From: Chthonomonadaceae bacterium
GTDB lineage: Bacteria > Armatimonadota > Chthonomonadetes > Chthonomonadales > Chthonomonadaceae
Length of the DNA stretch: 60,143 bases
Direction of reading: 5' to 3'
NCBI GenBank assembly: GCA_027459665.1
Contig: DAIDHN010000021.1
Coordinates: 1 to 60,143, forward strand
The notes under the pieces were generated by a model that saw only the letters and a program-made list of their open reading frames with translations, did no database searches and had not been told where the DNA came from. Made by a program: the position numbers and the translations under genes. The stretch's first letter is position 1. Every line of letters begins with the position of its first letter. Positions 50,301 to 59,228 of the stretch are shown piece after piece.

Positions 50301-53258
50301 ATGAGACACAACGGATCAGACCCTCCCATACATGTGCTGTTTCCAGAGGGGCAAAACCCTTCAGGCGGATTCAGCCCCCGCACCATTCGGGCAGCGCTCG
50401 TGCTGCTCACTCTGTTTCTGTTGATCTTTGTGCTGTTTCACAACGGTATTCCACTTTACACCGACTGGCTCTGGTATCGCTCTATACACGATACCGGGGT
50501 GTTCAGCACAGTCGTATTGGCAAAAACCGGCCTGTTTGCATTGTCGGCGCTGCTGTTTGCAGCCATACTGGGCAGCAGCATAATAACAGCCCTGCGCATG
50601 GCGCCCGGGCATCTAACTGAAAGCCTCAGAGACCGGCTGGGCGATGAGCTTGCCGAGCTGTTACAGCGCAGACTGGGCCTCATTCTGCTGATTGCAACGC
50701 TGCTGCTTAGCCTGTGGGCAGGGCGCTTTGCCTCTGACAACTGGGCAGACTGGCTGCTTTTTCTGCACCCGGCAAGCTTTCACCAAACAGACCCGGTATT
50801 TCACAACGACATCAGTTTTTATGTATTTCAGATGCCGTTTCTAGAATTTGTTTCCAGCTTTCTTACACTCACCCTGCTCATCACATTCGCAGTATCTGCG
50901 GGGCTTCACCTGCTGGCACATGCCTCCGACCAGGGCTTTTCGCTGCGCCAGCTGCCCAGCGGGGTAAAAAAACATCTGCTGCTGCTGGCAGCGCTGGGCG
51001 CACTGCTCTTTGCCTTCGGCACGCGCCTTTCAGCCTACGACCTGCTGCAAAACAACAACGGCATATTTTCAGGCCCCGGCTATGTAGACCTGCACGTTAC
51101 CCTGCCCGCCCTCAATTTGCAGGTTCTGCTGCTGGCAGCGGCTGCGCTGGGCTGTATAGCCGCAATGTTTACCGGCTCCCTGCGACTACCTATACTCTGT
51201 GCAGCAGCATGGCTCGTTACTGTCATTGTGGGCGGCAGCATTCTGCCGCCTGCTGTGCAGCAGCTTATTGTAAACCCCAACCAGCTGGCCAAAGAAACCC
51301 CCTACATTCGAGAAAACATTGCCTACACCCGCATGGCCTATCAGCTCAACCACGTCACCGTGGTAAACAACTTCCCGGCCAGCACCAACCTCACTGCGGC
51401 AGACCTGAATAAAAACCAGGATACCCTCGACAACATTCGCCTGTGGGACCACCACTACCTGGGCAAGGTATACGAACAACTGCAAACCATTAAGCCCTAC
51501 TACCGTTTTCAACAAGCAAATCTGGACGGCTCTTTTTCCAACAACATAGACATAGACCGCTATCAGCTGCAGGGCAGAATACGCGAGGTTATGCTGGCTC
51601 CCCGTGAAATGAATACCAGCGGGCTGCCGGCAACAGCACGCACATGGCAAAACATGCGTCTCAGCTACACGCACGGCTACGGGCTGGTGATGTCGCCGGT
51701 AAGCCGCGTGATTTCGGGCGGACCTGAAATGTATGTACAAGACTTTCCGCCTGCAGCAAACGGCACTGCTGCTTCGCTCAAAATCACACGTCCCCAAATG
51801 TACTTCGGAACACTCTCAGGCGGCCCGGTATATGTAGACACGCAGCAGAAAGAGTTCGACTACCCATCCACCACGGCCACCAATGGAGGGCAGGACCACT
51901 ACAGTTCCTACCATGGCAGCTACGGGGTAAACATCGGCAGTTCCTGGATGAGGCGAATTGCCTATGCCCTCGTATTGGGAGATGTCAACCTCATTCTTGC
52001 CGACAACCTCACCTCACATACTCAGGTGCTTTACCGCCGGGATATTCGCCACCGGCTTCAACTGGCAGCCCCGTTTCTGCAGCAGGATACCGACCCCTAT
52101 CTGGTAGTGAATCAGGACAGCGGGCACCTTGACTGGATAGTAGACTGCTATACCCTTTCCGACCGCTACCCCTACTCTGCCTCCCACAACATCGCGGTTG
52201 GTTCCGGGGCATACGAAGCGCCCAACTACCTGCGCAACAGTGTAAAAGCGGTAATAGATGCCTACACGGGGCAGGTACGTCTCTATCTCACCGACCCATC
52301 CGACCCAATTATACAGGCATGGAGCCGCATATTTCCCGGCCTGCTACATCCCCTATCACAAATGCCTGCCGGTTTGCAGGCGCACCTGCGCTACCCTGAG
52401 AACCTTTTTCGGGTGCAGCGGGCTATTTATGCCACCTACCATGTACACGACCCGCGGGTATTTTATCTGAAAGAAGATGCCTGGGCGGTGCCTACCGAAC
52501 CCTCCAGCGACCCCAATGCCCCCGAAGCCAGCATGAGTCCCTACTATGTAGTAATGCACCTGCCCGATCTGAGCGGTGCGGCGGCCTCTGAAAGGAATAC
52601 AGGCGCAGAGTTTGTGATTATGAGTCCCATGTCGCCTATCAACAAGGAAGAACAGAACATACTGGGGTGGATGTGCGGCAGATGCGATGCCCCTCACTAC
52701 GGCCAGCTGGTACTTTACCGCTTTCCTCAGCAGGCATCGGTGCTTGGGCCGGCACAAATTGTGCAGCGCATCAACTCCGACAAGGTTATCTCGCCTCAGC
52801 TCTCCCTGCTGCGCAGCGGCGGTTCCAGCGCATCGCTGGGCAATATGCTGGTCATTCCTGTAGAACGCTCGCTGCTTTACATTGCGCCGTTGTATGTAGA
52901 GGCTACCAACACCACCGGCCAGCTGCCCAAGCTGGTGAAGGTAATTGTGGCCTATGGAGACCGGGAGGTAATGACCGACACCCTGCAGGAGGCGCTTGCA
53001 CAGCTCTTTCCTGGTTATGGGGGGTCTGCTGCGCCTGCCGGTGCAGCTGCGCCATCTGGCGCCCCGGCGGTTTCTGCTGTTTCACTGCCTGCCGGCTCTG
53101 TTCCTCAAAAACTGCGCGCACTTATACAGCAGGCTTCAGATGAGTATCAACAGGCGCAGGCGAAATTGAAACAGGGGGATTTTGCCGGCTATGGTGCAGC
53201 TACAAAAGCGCTTTCCAGCACACTTCAGCAGCTTCAGGGCATTGCCGGCTCACACTGA
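50301..53258 (+). CDS. UPF0182 family membrane protein
   Basis: 985 residues. Seven hydrophobic helices in the first 340 residues, with Y-T-D-W-L-W-Y-R near residue 52, D-I-S-F-Y-V-F-Q-M-P-F near 172 and N-P-N-Q-L-A-K-E-T-P-Y-I near 325, are hallmarks of UPF0182. The long soluble part that follows (R-L-W-D near 375, P-R-E-M-N near 435) is predicted extracytoplasmic. The C-terminus has an Ala/Gly/Pro-rich linker and a helical tail rich in Gln and Lys. The family is common in Actinobacteria and Cyanobacteria; its role is not established. Length agrees with the family (about 900-1,000). It may be co-transcribed with valS. Confidence 0.92.
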   Translation: MRHNGSDPPIHVLFPEGQNPSGGFSPRTIRAALVLLTLFLLIFVLFHNGIPLYTDWLWYRSIHDTGVFSTVVLAKTGLFALSALLFAAILGSSIITALRMAPGHLTESLRDRLGDELAELLQRRLGLILLIATLLLSLWAGRFASDNWADWLLFLHPASFHQTDPVFHNDISFYVFQMPFLEFVSSFLTLTLLITFAVSAGLHLLAHASDQGFSLRQLPSGVKKHLLLLAALGALLFAFGTRLSAYDLLQNNNGIFSGPGYVDLHVTLPALNLQVLLLAAAALGCIAAMFTGSLRLPILCAAAWLVTVIVGGSILPPAVQQLIVNPNQLAKETPYIRENIAYTRMAYQLNHVTVVNNFPASTNLTAADLNKNQDTLDNIRLWDHHYLGKVYEQLQTIKPYYRFQQANLDGSFSNNIDIDRYQLQGRIREVMLAPREMNTSGLPATARTWQNMRLSYTHGYGLVMSPVSRVISGGPEMYVQDFPPAANGTAASLKITRPQMYFGTLSGGPVYVDTQQKEFDYPSTTATNGGQDHYSSYHGSYGVNIGSSWMRRIAYALVLGDVNLILADNLTSHTQVLYRRDIRHRLQLAAPFLQQDTDPYLVVNQDSGHLDWIVDCYTLSDRYPYSASHNIAVGSGAYEAPNYLRNSVKAVIDAYTGQVRLYLTDPSDPIIQAWSRIFPGLLHPLSQMPAGLQAHLRYPENLFRVQRAIYATYHVHDPRVFYLKEDAWAVPTEPSSDPNAPEASMSPYYVVMHLPDLSGAAASERNTGAEFVIMSPMSPINKEEQNILGWMCGRCDAPHYGQLVLYRFPQQASVLGPAQIVQRINSDKVISPQLSLLRSGGSSASLGNMLVIPVERSLLYIAPLYVEATNTTGQLPKLVKVIVAYGDREVMTDTLQEALAQLFPGYGGSAAPAGAAAPSGAPAVSAVSLPAGSVPQKLRALIQQASDEYQQAQAKLKQGDFAGYGAATKALSSTLQQLQGIAGSH

Positions 53259-53269
53259 CAATCACACAG

Positions 53270-54625
53270 TTATGCGGAGGAGATGAGTTTTCTCAGCCCC
53301 TCCGCATACAGCATCTGTTCCTCTCGCACCGCCCACGCCGAGGGGCTGCAGGGCGGAAAGCGCTGCATGCCCCCCTTTGCATACACCCACTGCAAAAATG
53401 TGGCAATGGCTCCCAGCACACGTACAGCTTCCATCTGCACAGCCATATCGTAAGCTTCTTCCAGCGGCACATGCGGCATCAATTCATGCCAGGGCTGCAG
53501 GTATGCATCGCGCAGATTCTGCTGCACCCCCGCAAGGGCCGGCAAATCGCCTGAATAGGCGGTAAGCGCACGGCAAAAAAACGGATGACTGATGCATACA
53601 TCGGTTAAATCAAAAAAAACAGTTTTTTGGCCATGGCAGCGCAGGTTAAACACATGCAGGTCGCCATGCTCAAGAGCATCAGGTATGCCATGCGCTGCCA
53701 TCTCTTGCAGTCTGCGTATCCACACAGGGGCTGCCGCCTGCAACATGTGCAATTCATCGTCTGTCAACGCATCCGGGCTGCCTTTCAGCAGATACGGGGC
53801 CTGATCATGCACTTTCTGCAGCGCCTGCTCATACCATTGCAGCGGAAAATACGCCATTCTCTGCTGTTTCCAGCTCTCTTGCTGCTGCAGCGATGCTATT
53901 TGCAGCAAGGCAAATGCCCGCACAGCCGACAGCCAGTCTGCCAGGTTCGATTCGGGTGCAAGGTGCTGGCCGGGCACTTCATGCATCAGCAGCATGCGGG
54001 GCACGCTTTCTACAATTTTGGGAAACGCCTCAGGCATCCATGCTGAAAGCAGCACCGCAAGCGCTGCCTCGTCGGGTTCATATTCGGGCACTGCCTTCAA
54101 AAACAGGGTTTCACCTTCTGCAGGCACTTTTAGTAGCGCACTTCTGTACCAGCCGCGTGTCAGGCGGGCAGGGCCGGTGCGTCTTGTTCCCTTTCGGGCC
54201 AGTACATCGTCAATCCAGTCGGTTGTCTTTTTTTGCCAGCCTGGGTTCCACCATGCAACAGGCAGCGAATCCGCTTCGCCCAGCTGGCAGGCAAACCAGC
54301 CTTCTACAAGCTCCCGCTCATCGCGGGGCAGCAGGGCACTCTGTTCTCTGTCACACCACTTCAAGGCAGAAGGCAGCTGAACGCCGGCAGCATGGGATGT
54401 GAGACAGTTGCCGCCCCCGGGGGTTTCAAAAAACTGCATGGGCAGGCTTTGCAGGTCAAAGGCGTTTTGCAGGGCATTTTGCAGCACAGTCAGTTCTGCT
54501 TCCTGTGCAGAAATCAGCGCTTCAGAAACAGTAAGGCGCGGCAGGCAAAGCCCCGTGCCATCTGCTGCGGCGGCCCAATGGCTGCAGTCGGGCGCTATCA
54601 GCAGCACAAAACAGCAATCGGCCAT
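53270..54625 (-). CDS. APH-type phosphotransferase with N-terminal extension
   Basis: 451 residues. The C-terminal 300 residues are an aminoglycoside-phosphotransferase/choline-kinase-like fold. Catalytic loop L-E-H-G-D-L-H-V-F-N is near residues 318-327, and the metal-binding F-F-D-L-T-D is about 15 residues later, replacing the usual I-D-F/W-D. A Lys in T-L-F-L-K-A near 175 probably binds ATP. The first 130 residues resemble no domain I know and make the protein longer than usual APH enzymes. It phosphorylates an unknown hydroxyl substrate; antibiotic resistance is not implied. Its last codons form part of a two-way hairpin with the convergent UPF0182 gene. Confidence 0.8.
   Translation of the reverse strand: MADCCFVLLIAPDCSHWAAAADGTGLCLPRLTVSEALISAQEAELTVLQNALQNAFDLQSLPMQFFETPGGGNCLTSHAAGVQLPSALKWCDREQSALLPRDERELVEGWFACQLGEADSLPVAWWNPGWQKKTTDWIDDVLARKGTRRTGPARLTRGWYRSALLKVPAEGETLFLKAVPEYEPDEAALAVLLSAWMPEAFPKIVESVPRMLLMHEVPGQHLAPESNLADWLSAVRAFALLQIASLQQQESWKQQRMAYFPLQWYEQALQKVHDQAPYLLKGSPDALTDDELHMLQAAAPVWIRRLQEMAAHGIPDALEHGDLHVFNLRCHGQKTVFFDLTDVCISHPFFCRALTAYSGDLPALAGVQQNLRDAYLQPWHELMPHVPLEEAYDMAVQMEAVRVLGAIATFLQWVYAKGGMQRFPPCSPSAWAVREEQMLYAEGLRKLISSA
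53271..53308. terminator. Two-way hairpin inside the phosphotransferase 3' end
   Basis: TATGCGGAGG (53271-53280) and CCTCCGCATA (53299-53308) are perfect ten-base complements; inside, TGAG and CTCA pair around TTTT. The structure sits between the stops of two convergent genes and covers the last codons of the minus-strand gene. It can act on both transcripts; no long T-run follows. Confidence 0.55.
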
Positions 54626-54658
54626 TTCTACTCCGGGTTCTCTGTGCAGTTGGGCAGT

Positions 54659-55723
54659 TTAGGGCGCTTCGGGGTAAGAGCCAAGCACACGAACCATTAG
54701 TGCATGCTCTGCCAGCTGTTTCAGCGCCTTGGCCACTGCATTGTCTTTTACATGCCCCTGCACATCTATGTAGAACAAATACTGCCAGGCGGCGGTTTTG
54801 TTGGGTCTCGATTCGATCATAGTCAGGTTCACATCGTACTTTTCAAACGCATTCAGGGCATGCACCAGCTCGCCGGCTCGGTTATGAACCGCAAAAATAA
54901 GCGAGGTCTTGTCTTTCCCGGTAGGTTCAGGTTCATTGTAGCCCAGCACAAGAAAACGGGTGTTGTTGGAAGGATTGTCTTCAATGTGCCTGCACAGCAC
55001 TGGTACATTGTAGCGTTCTGAAGCAAGCGTGGTGGCAATGGCTGCACTCTCATTGTCTTGCGATGCCTGTTCTGCCGCCCTCGATGTGCTGGAAGCCTCT
55101 ATCACCTCTACCTGAGGCAAATGATTTTGCAGCCACTGTCTGCACTGTGCCAAAGGCTGAAAGTGCGTGTACAGCCGACGTATCTGTTCAATATTTTCGC
55201 AATGGGTAAGCAGATTGTGGGCAATAGGCTGATAGATTTCAGAAACCACGCGCAGGTTTGAGTTTTTGAAAGTATCAAGCGTTTCAGGCACTACGCCGGC
55301 CCATGAGTTTTCAACCGGCACTACCCCGTAATCGCACTGATTTCTCTCTATCTGCGAAAACACCTCGGTAATGGTGGCCACAGGCACAAGCGCTGAAGAA
55401 GACCCGAAGCGCGCCAGCGCCGCCAGGTGGCTGAAAGTGCCTTCCGGCCCCAGAAATGCCACCCCCAGCGGCTTCTCCAGGGCACGGCATGCTGAAATAA
55501 CTTCACGGTACACAGCACGTATAGAAGCGCTGTCCAGCGGGCCTGCATTCAACTGATTCAGTCGTTTAAATACATTATGTTCCCGTTCAGGGGTAAAATA
55601 GTGTGAACGGCTGCTGGATTTGGCCAACCCGATCTGTTGTGCAAGGGATGCCCTTCGGTTGAGCAGCTGCACAATCTGTTCATCAATTTTATCTATTTCT
55701 TTCCGCCATTCCGGGAGACTCAT
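54659..55723 (-). CDS. pheA: Bifunctional chorismate mutase/prephenate dehydratase
   Basis: 354 residues from ATG 55723, with AGGAAAGCGAG upstream; a longer in-frame reading lacks a site. Residues 1-88 are an AroQ chorismate mutase helix bundle (E-I-D-K-I-D-E-Q-I-V-Q-L-L-N-R-R). Residues 88-260 are the dehydratase with G-P-E-G-T-F-S-H (92-99), P-V-E-N-S (136-140) and N-N-T-R-F (253-257). The ACT regulatory domain starts near 272 and carries E-S-R-P (304-307), which binds phenylalanine for feedback control. It converts chorismate to phenylpyruvate. A divergent accD starts 138 bases away. Confidence 0.95.
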   Translation of the reverse strand: MSLPEWRKEIDKIDEQIVQLLNRRASLAQQIGLAKSSSRSHYFTPEREHNVFKRLNQLNAGPLDSASIRAVYREVISACRALEKPLGVAFLGPEGTFSHLAALARFGSSSALVPVATITEVFSQIERNQCDYGVVPVENSWAGVVPETLDTFKNSNLRVVSEIYQPIAHNLLTHCENIEQIRRLYTHFQPLAQCRQWLQNHLPQVEVIEASSTSRAAEQASQDNESAAIATTLASERYNVPVLCRHIEDNPSNNTRFLVLGYNEPEPTGKDKTSLIFAVHNRAGELVHALNAFEKYDVNLTMIESRPNKTAAWQYLFYIDVQGHVKDNAVAKALKQLAEHALMVRVLGSYPEAP

Positions 55724-55861
55724 GATCACTCGCTTTCCTGCAGGATTTCGGCGCATTGCCGTAGTGGTTCAGAATACCACATGCGCGCTTCTATCTCCTT
55801 CTCTGCCTCAGGAAAAACGACTTACCTCCCTGGCGAAAAAGAGTACAGGAGAAAGTTTGTT

Positions 55862-56731
55862 ATGGGGCGTGGAAAATGGTTTCAGCGAGGGGATCACAAT
55901 GATGCCCGGAAAAGAGAGAAAATGGCTGAAAACCTCTGGCTGAAATGCCCGCGGTGCAACGAGATACAATTTGCCAAAGATGTAGAACGCAACCTGCGCA
56001 CATGCACACGGTGTGAATATCACTTTCGCCTGCGCGCGCTTGACCGTGTAGAGATCACAGTAGACGAAGGCAGCTTTGAAGAATTCGATGCCAATCTCTA
56101 TTCGTGCAACCCCCTGGATTTTCCGGGATATGCCGACAAGGTAAAGCGCGCCCAGGAAGAAACCGGTCTCACCGATGCTGTGCTTTGCGGATTTGCGCGC
56201 ATAGAGAATTTCCCTGTGGTGCTGAGTGTAGCCGATTTTGAGTTTCTGGGCGGTTCGATGGGTAGCGTTGTGGGAGAAAAACTGGTGCGAGCCATGGAGC
56301 GCAGCCTGCAAAAACGCCTGCCTCTGGTGCTTTTTACCGCAAACGGCGGCGGCGCGCGCATGTTTGAGGGCCTGCTCTCGCTGATGCAAATGGCAAAAAC
56401 CAGCGCCGCTCTGGCACGCATGCAAGAAAACGGAGTGCCCTTTCTGGTAGTGCTCACCGACCCCACAATGGCCGGGGTGTACGCCTCGTATGCCTCACTG
56501 GGAGACGTTATTCTGGCAGAGCCGGGAGCGCTTATCGGCTTTGCAGGCAGGCGCGTGGGCAACCAGGACATGGGCATGAAACTGCCCGAAGATTTTCAAA
56601 CCTCGGAATTTCAGTTTCGATGCGGTCAGGTAGACCGTATTGTGCCGCGAAGGGAAATGCGCAACACCCTTGCGCTGCTGCTTTCATTTTTTGAAGAGGA
56701 GGCTGCTGCTAATGCTGCAAAATCTGCTTGA
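55862..56731 (+). CDS. accD: Acetyl-CoA carboxylase carboxyltransferase subunit beta
   Basis: 289 residues from ATG 55862, with AGGAG at 55847-55851; the frame is open further upstream but overlaps pheA. The zinc ribbon is C-P-R-C ... C-T-R-C within residues 29-51. F-L-G-G-S-M-G-S-V-V-G-E near 121-132, G-G-G-A-R-M near 160 and P-T-M-A-G-V-Y-A-S-Y near 200 are the crotonase-type CoA-binding and oxyanion segments. With AccA it transfers carboxyl from biotin to acetyl-CoA, making malonyl-CoA for fatty acids. AccA begins within its last codons (20-base overlap). Confidence 0.95.
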   Translation: MGRGKWFQRGDHNDARKREKMAENLWLKCPRCNEIQFAKDVERNLRTCTRCEYHFRLRALDRVEITVDEGSFEEFDANLYSCNPLDFPGYADKVKRAQEETGLTDAVLCGFARIENFPVVLSVADFEFLGGSMGSVVGEKLVRAMERSLQKRLPLVLFTANGGGARMFEGLLSLMQMAKTSAALARMQENGVPFLVVLTDPTMAGVYASYASLGDVILAEPGALIGFAGRRVGNQDMGMKLPEDFQTSEFQFRCGQVDRIVPRREMRNTLALLLSFFEEEAAANAAKSA

Positions 56732-57764
56732 ATTTGAAAAACCCATTGCAGAACTGGATGCGCTGATAGAAGAACTGAAGCGCACTGCCGCCGACCCAGA
56801 CAGGCTTGCAGAGGCAAAAGCCAGCAACATAGATTTCGAAAAAGAAATCGCCGGCATTGAAGCACGGCGCGAACAGGTGATGCGTGATGTGTTTGCCAAT
56901 CTGACCCCATGGAACAGGGTGCAAATGGCCAGACATCCGCAGCGCCCCTATACACTAGACTATATTCGCCTCATTACAGAAAACTTTGTAGAACTGCACG
57001 GCGACCGAATCAATGCCGACGACCCGGCCATTGTAGGCGGCACTGCACGTTTTATGGGCAGACCTGTGATGGTTATAGGGCACCAGAAGGGCCGCGACCT
57101 GAAAGAGCGGCAGATGCGCAATTTCGGCAGCGCACGGCCTGCAGGGTTTCGAAAAGCGCTTCGGCTGATGCAAATGGCCGACCGCTTCAAAAAACCCATA
57201 CTCTGCTTTGTAGACACCCCTGCTGCAGAGGCGAATCTGATGGCTGAAGAAGAGGGCATCAGCCGCGCCATTGCCTGGAACCTTGAGCAGATGTTTCACC
57301 TGCGTGTGCCTGTTGTGGCTGCAGTAATTGGCGAGGGAGGCAGCGGCGGGGCGCTGGGCATTGCAGTAGGCGACCGGGTGCTGATGCTTGAACACGCCAT
57401 TTATTCGGTGATTCCCCCCGAATCCTGCGCTGCCATTCTATCAGAGTTTGGCAGAGACCGCAGCAGGGCGCCGGAAGCCGCTGCGGCACTCAAAATTACC
57501 GCGCAGCATGCCTGCCAGTTTGGCGCCGCAGATGAAGTGCTGCCCGAACCCCCTGGCGGCGCACACCGCAACCCGGCAGCGGCAGCAAGTCTGCTTCAAA
57601 CCGCTCTTCACAAGCATCTGAGCGAACTGGAGACCCTTTCGCCTGATCAGCTGCGCGAAGCGCGCTATCAGCGCTACCGCAGACTGGGGCAGTGGCTTGA
57701 CCCGCAGGCCATGGTTGAAAATGCATCGCGAAAGGCTGGAAAAACCAAACCGGAAACCATCTAA
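56712..57764 (+). CDS. accA: Acetyl-CoA carboxylase carboxyltransferase subunit alpha
   Basis: 350 residues from ATG 56712, nine bases after GAGGAGG (56696-56702) inside accD. N-terminal helices (F-E-K-P-I-A-E-L) and W-N-R-V-Q-M-A-R-H-P-Q-R-P-Y-T near residue 65-80 are family signatures. G-E-G-G-S-G-G-A-L-G-I near 210 is the second oxyanion loop, intact. The first loop departs from the family: V-D-T-P-A-A-E-A-N-L near 165 stands where nearly all AccA proteins have D-T-P-G-A-Y-P-G. The beta partner gene and the rest of the protein look functional, so this is probably a lineage-specific variant. It forms malonyl-CoA with AccD. Confidence 0.93.
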   Translation: MLQNLLEFEKPIAELDALIEELKRTAADPDRLAEAKASNIDFEKEIAGIEARREQVMRDVFANLTPWNRVQMARHPQRPYTLDYIRLITENFVELHGDRINADDPAIVGGTARFMGRPVMVIGHQKGRDLKERQMRNFGSARPAGFRKALRLMQMADRFKKPILCFVDTPAAEANLMAEEEGISRAIAWNLEQMFHLRVPVVAAVIGEGGSGGALGIAVGDRVLMLEHAIYSVIPPESCAAILSEFGRDRSRAPEAAAALKITAQHACQFGAADEVLPEPPGGAHRNPAAAASLLQTALHKHLSELETLSPDQLREARYQRYRRLGQWLDPQAMVENASRKAGKTKPETI

Positions 57765-57790
57765 AAACTTTCCAAAGGTTTCCTGTCGTA

Positions 57791-58330
57791 GTGTACAGTA
57801 AGATGAACCAGAAAAATGCCACATTGCGCCCTGCGCTGTTTGCCGTAATCACGGGAATGGTGTTTGTCTGCGACCAGATGAGTAAATACTGGGCGCAGCA
57901 ACACCTGAGCATTGCCAGCGTACCTATATTCGGACATGCGTTTATGCTCACGCTTACCCACAACCATGGAGGGGCTTGGGGGGTAATGCCCCGCGGAAAC
58001 CTGTTTTTTATTTTGTTTGCGATTCTGGCAGGCTGCGCTCTGATAGCCGCCTATCTGCGAACAGGCAGAGAACTCACCCCCGGTGCAGCATTCGCGCTTG
58101 CACTGGGGGGCGCACTGGGCAACCTGCTCGACAGAGTGCGGCTGGGCTACGTAGTAGATTTCTTTGATATACGCATCATTCACTGGCCCATTTTCAATGT
58201 TGCCGACACTGCCATCACCCTCGGCATCGCACTGCTGTTCGCACACTTTATGCGCTCATCACAGCCGGCAGAAGAAACTGCACCAGCAAAGAACAGCGCT
58301 CCAGATGCTGCTCCCGCTTCCCACGAATAA
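57791..58330 (+). CDS. lspA: Lipoprotein signal peptidase (signal peptidase II)
   Basis: 179 residues from GTG 57791; ATG 57803 is an alternative, and neither has an ideal ribosome site. Four membrane helices. Catalytic aspartates are in G-N-L-L-D-R-V near residue 117 and F-N-V-A-D-T near 138, with N-H-G-G-A-W-G near 59. The enzyme cleaves the signal peptide of diacylated prolipoproteins, working directly after Lgt, which is encoded next. A Pro/Ala/Glu-rich cytoplasmic tail of about 25 residues is extra. Several lipoproteins of this window are its substrates. Confidence 0.93.
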   Translation: MYSKMNQKNATLRPALFAVITGMVFVCDQMSKYWAQQHLSIASVPIFGHAFMLTLTHNHGGAWGVMPRGNLFFILFAILAGCALIAAYLRTGRELTPGAAFALALGGALGNLLDRVRLGYVVDFFDIRIIHWPIFNVADTAITLGIALLFAHFMRSSQPAEETAPAKNSAPDAAPASHE

Positions 58331-58340
58331 AGGTCTTTTC

Positions 58341-59228
58341 ATGCACCCTATTCTTTTTCACATAGGCTCATTTGCCGTGCACTCTTACGGAGTGCTGATT
58401 ATGCTTGGCTTCTCTATTGGAATGTGGCGCGCCCTGCGGCTTTGCCGAATGAGAATGGAGAAACTGCCGCCAGAATCAAGGCGCAGGGTTTCGCCGGATG
58501 CCATGTTTGATATTGGCTTTTACGGCTTGATTTGGGGCATGGTGGGGGCACGCCTGTTTTTTGTTTTACTTGACTGGCAAGACTACTCCGCACATCCTCT
58601 GAAGGCGTTTGCACTCTGGGAAGGCGGCCTCACCTTGCAGGGAGCAATGCTGTTTGGCATTCTTTTTCTGGTATGGTACTGCAAAAAGCACAAGGTAAAC
58701 ATACTTGCCGCAGCAGATATAGCAGCGGTTTCCTGGCCGCTGGCATACGCAATCGGGCGCATTGGCTGCCTGCTCAACGGCTGCTGCTATGGGGCACCTA
58801 CCTCGCTGCCCTGGGGCATTCGTTTCCCCGATGAAGACCATCCCGGCACACTCACACCTCCCAGTCACCCCATACAGCTGTATGCCACGCTCATCAACCT
58901 ATGCTTCTTCTGGTGGCTTGTAAAACGCGAAAAACGCCCGCGGCAGGATGGGCTGCTCTTCTGGATATACATTGCCATGTACGGGGCGTACCGCTGTGCC
59001 ATGGAGCCGCTGCGCATAGGAGGCACCTCTACCTACGACATACCCAGCCTGCATCTTACCTACACCGAAATTGTGAGTTTTGCCATGGTAGTCTTAGGGA
59101 TGTGTGCCGCATTCTGGCTGAAAAAGCACCGCACTGCCTATACCGACGATCAGCCTTCTCCTATTTTGCAGCAGGCAAAAAACATTGGTCAGGTACCTAT
59201 CAACGAGAAAGGCACTCCGGCAGCATGA
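58341..59228 (+). CDS. lgt: Prolipoprotein diacylglyceryl transferase
   Basis: 295 residues from ATG 58341, with AAAGGT at 58329-58333. Seven membrane helices. H-S-Y-G-V-L-I-M near residue 16 starts the family pattern, and the signature loop G-R-I-G-C-L-L-N-G-C-C-Y-G near 140-152 carries the catalytic Arg and Asn. P-I-Q-L-Y near 179 and the C-terminal Y-R-C-A-M-E-P-L-R segment are also conserved. It transfers diacylglycerol from phosphatidylglycerol to the lipobox Cys of prolipoproteins, before LspA cleaves. The stop overlaps the amidotransferase start (ATGA). Confidence 0.95.
   Translation: MHPILFHIGSFAVHSYGVLIMLGFSIGMWRALRLCRMRMEKLPPESRRRVSPDAMFDIGFYGLIWGMVGARLFFVLLDWQDYSAHPLKAFALWEGGLTLQGAMLFGILFLVWYCKKHKVNILAAADIAAVSWPLAYAIGRIGCLLNGCCYGAPTSLPWGIRFPDEDHPGTLTPPSHPIQLYATLINLCFFWWLVKREKRPRQDGLLFWIYIAMYGAYRCAMEPLRIGGTSTYDIPSLHLTYTEIVSFAMVVLGMCAAFWLKKHRTAYTDDQPSPILQQAKNIGQVPINEKGTPAA

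Noticed and set aside
55637-55861. 75-codon upstream extension of accD
   Set aside because: It overlaps pheA on the other strand and lacks family similarity; AGGAG 55847-55851 marks ATG 55862.
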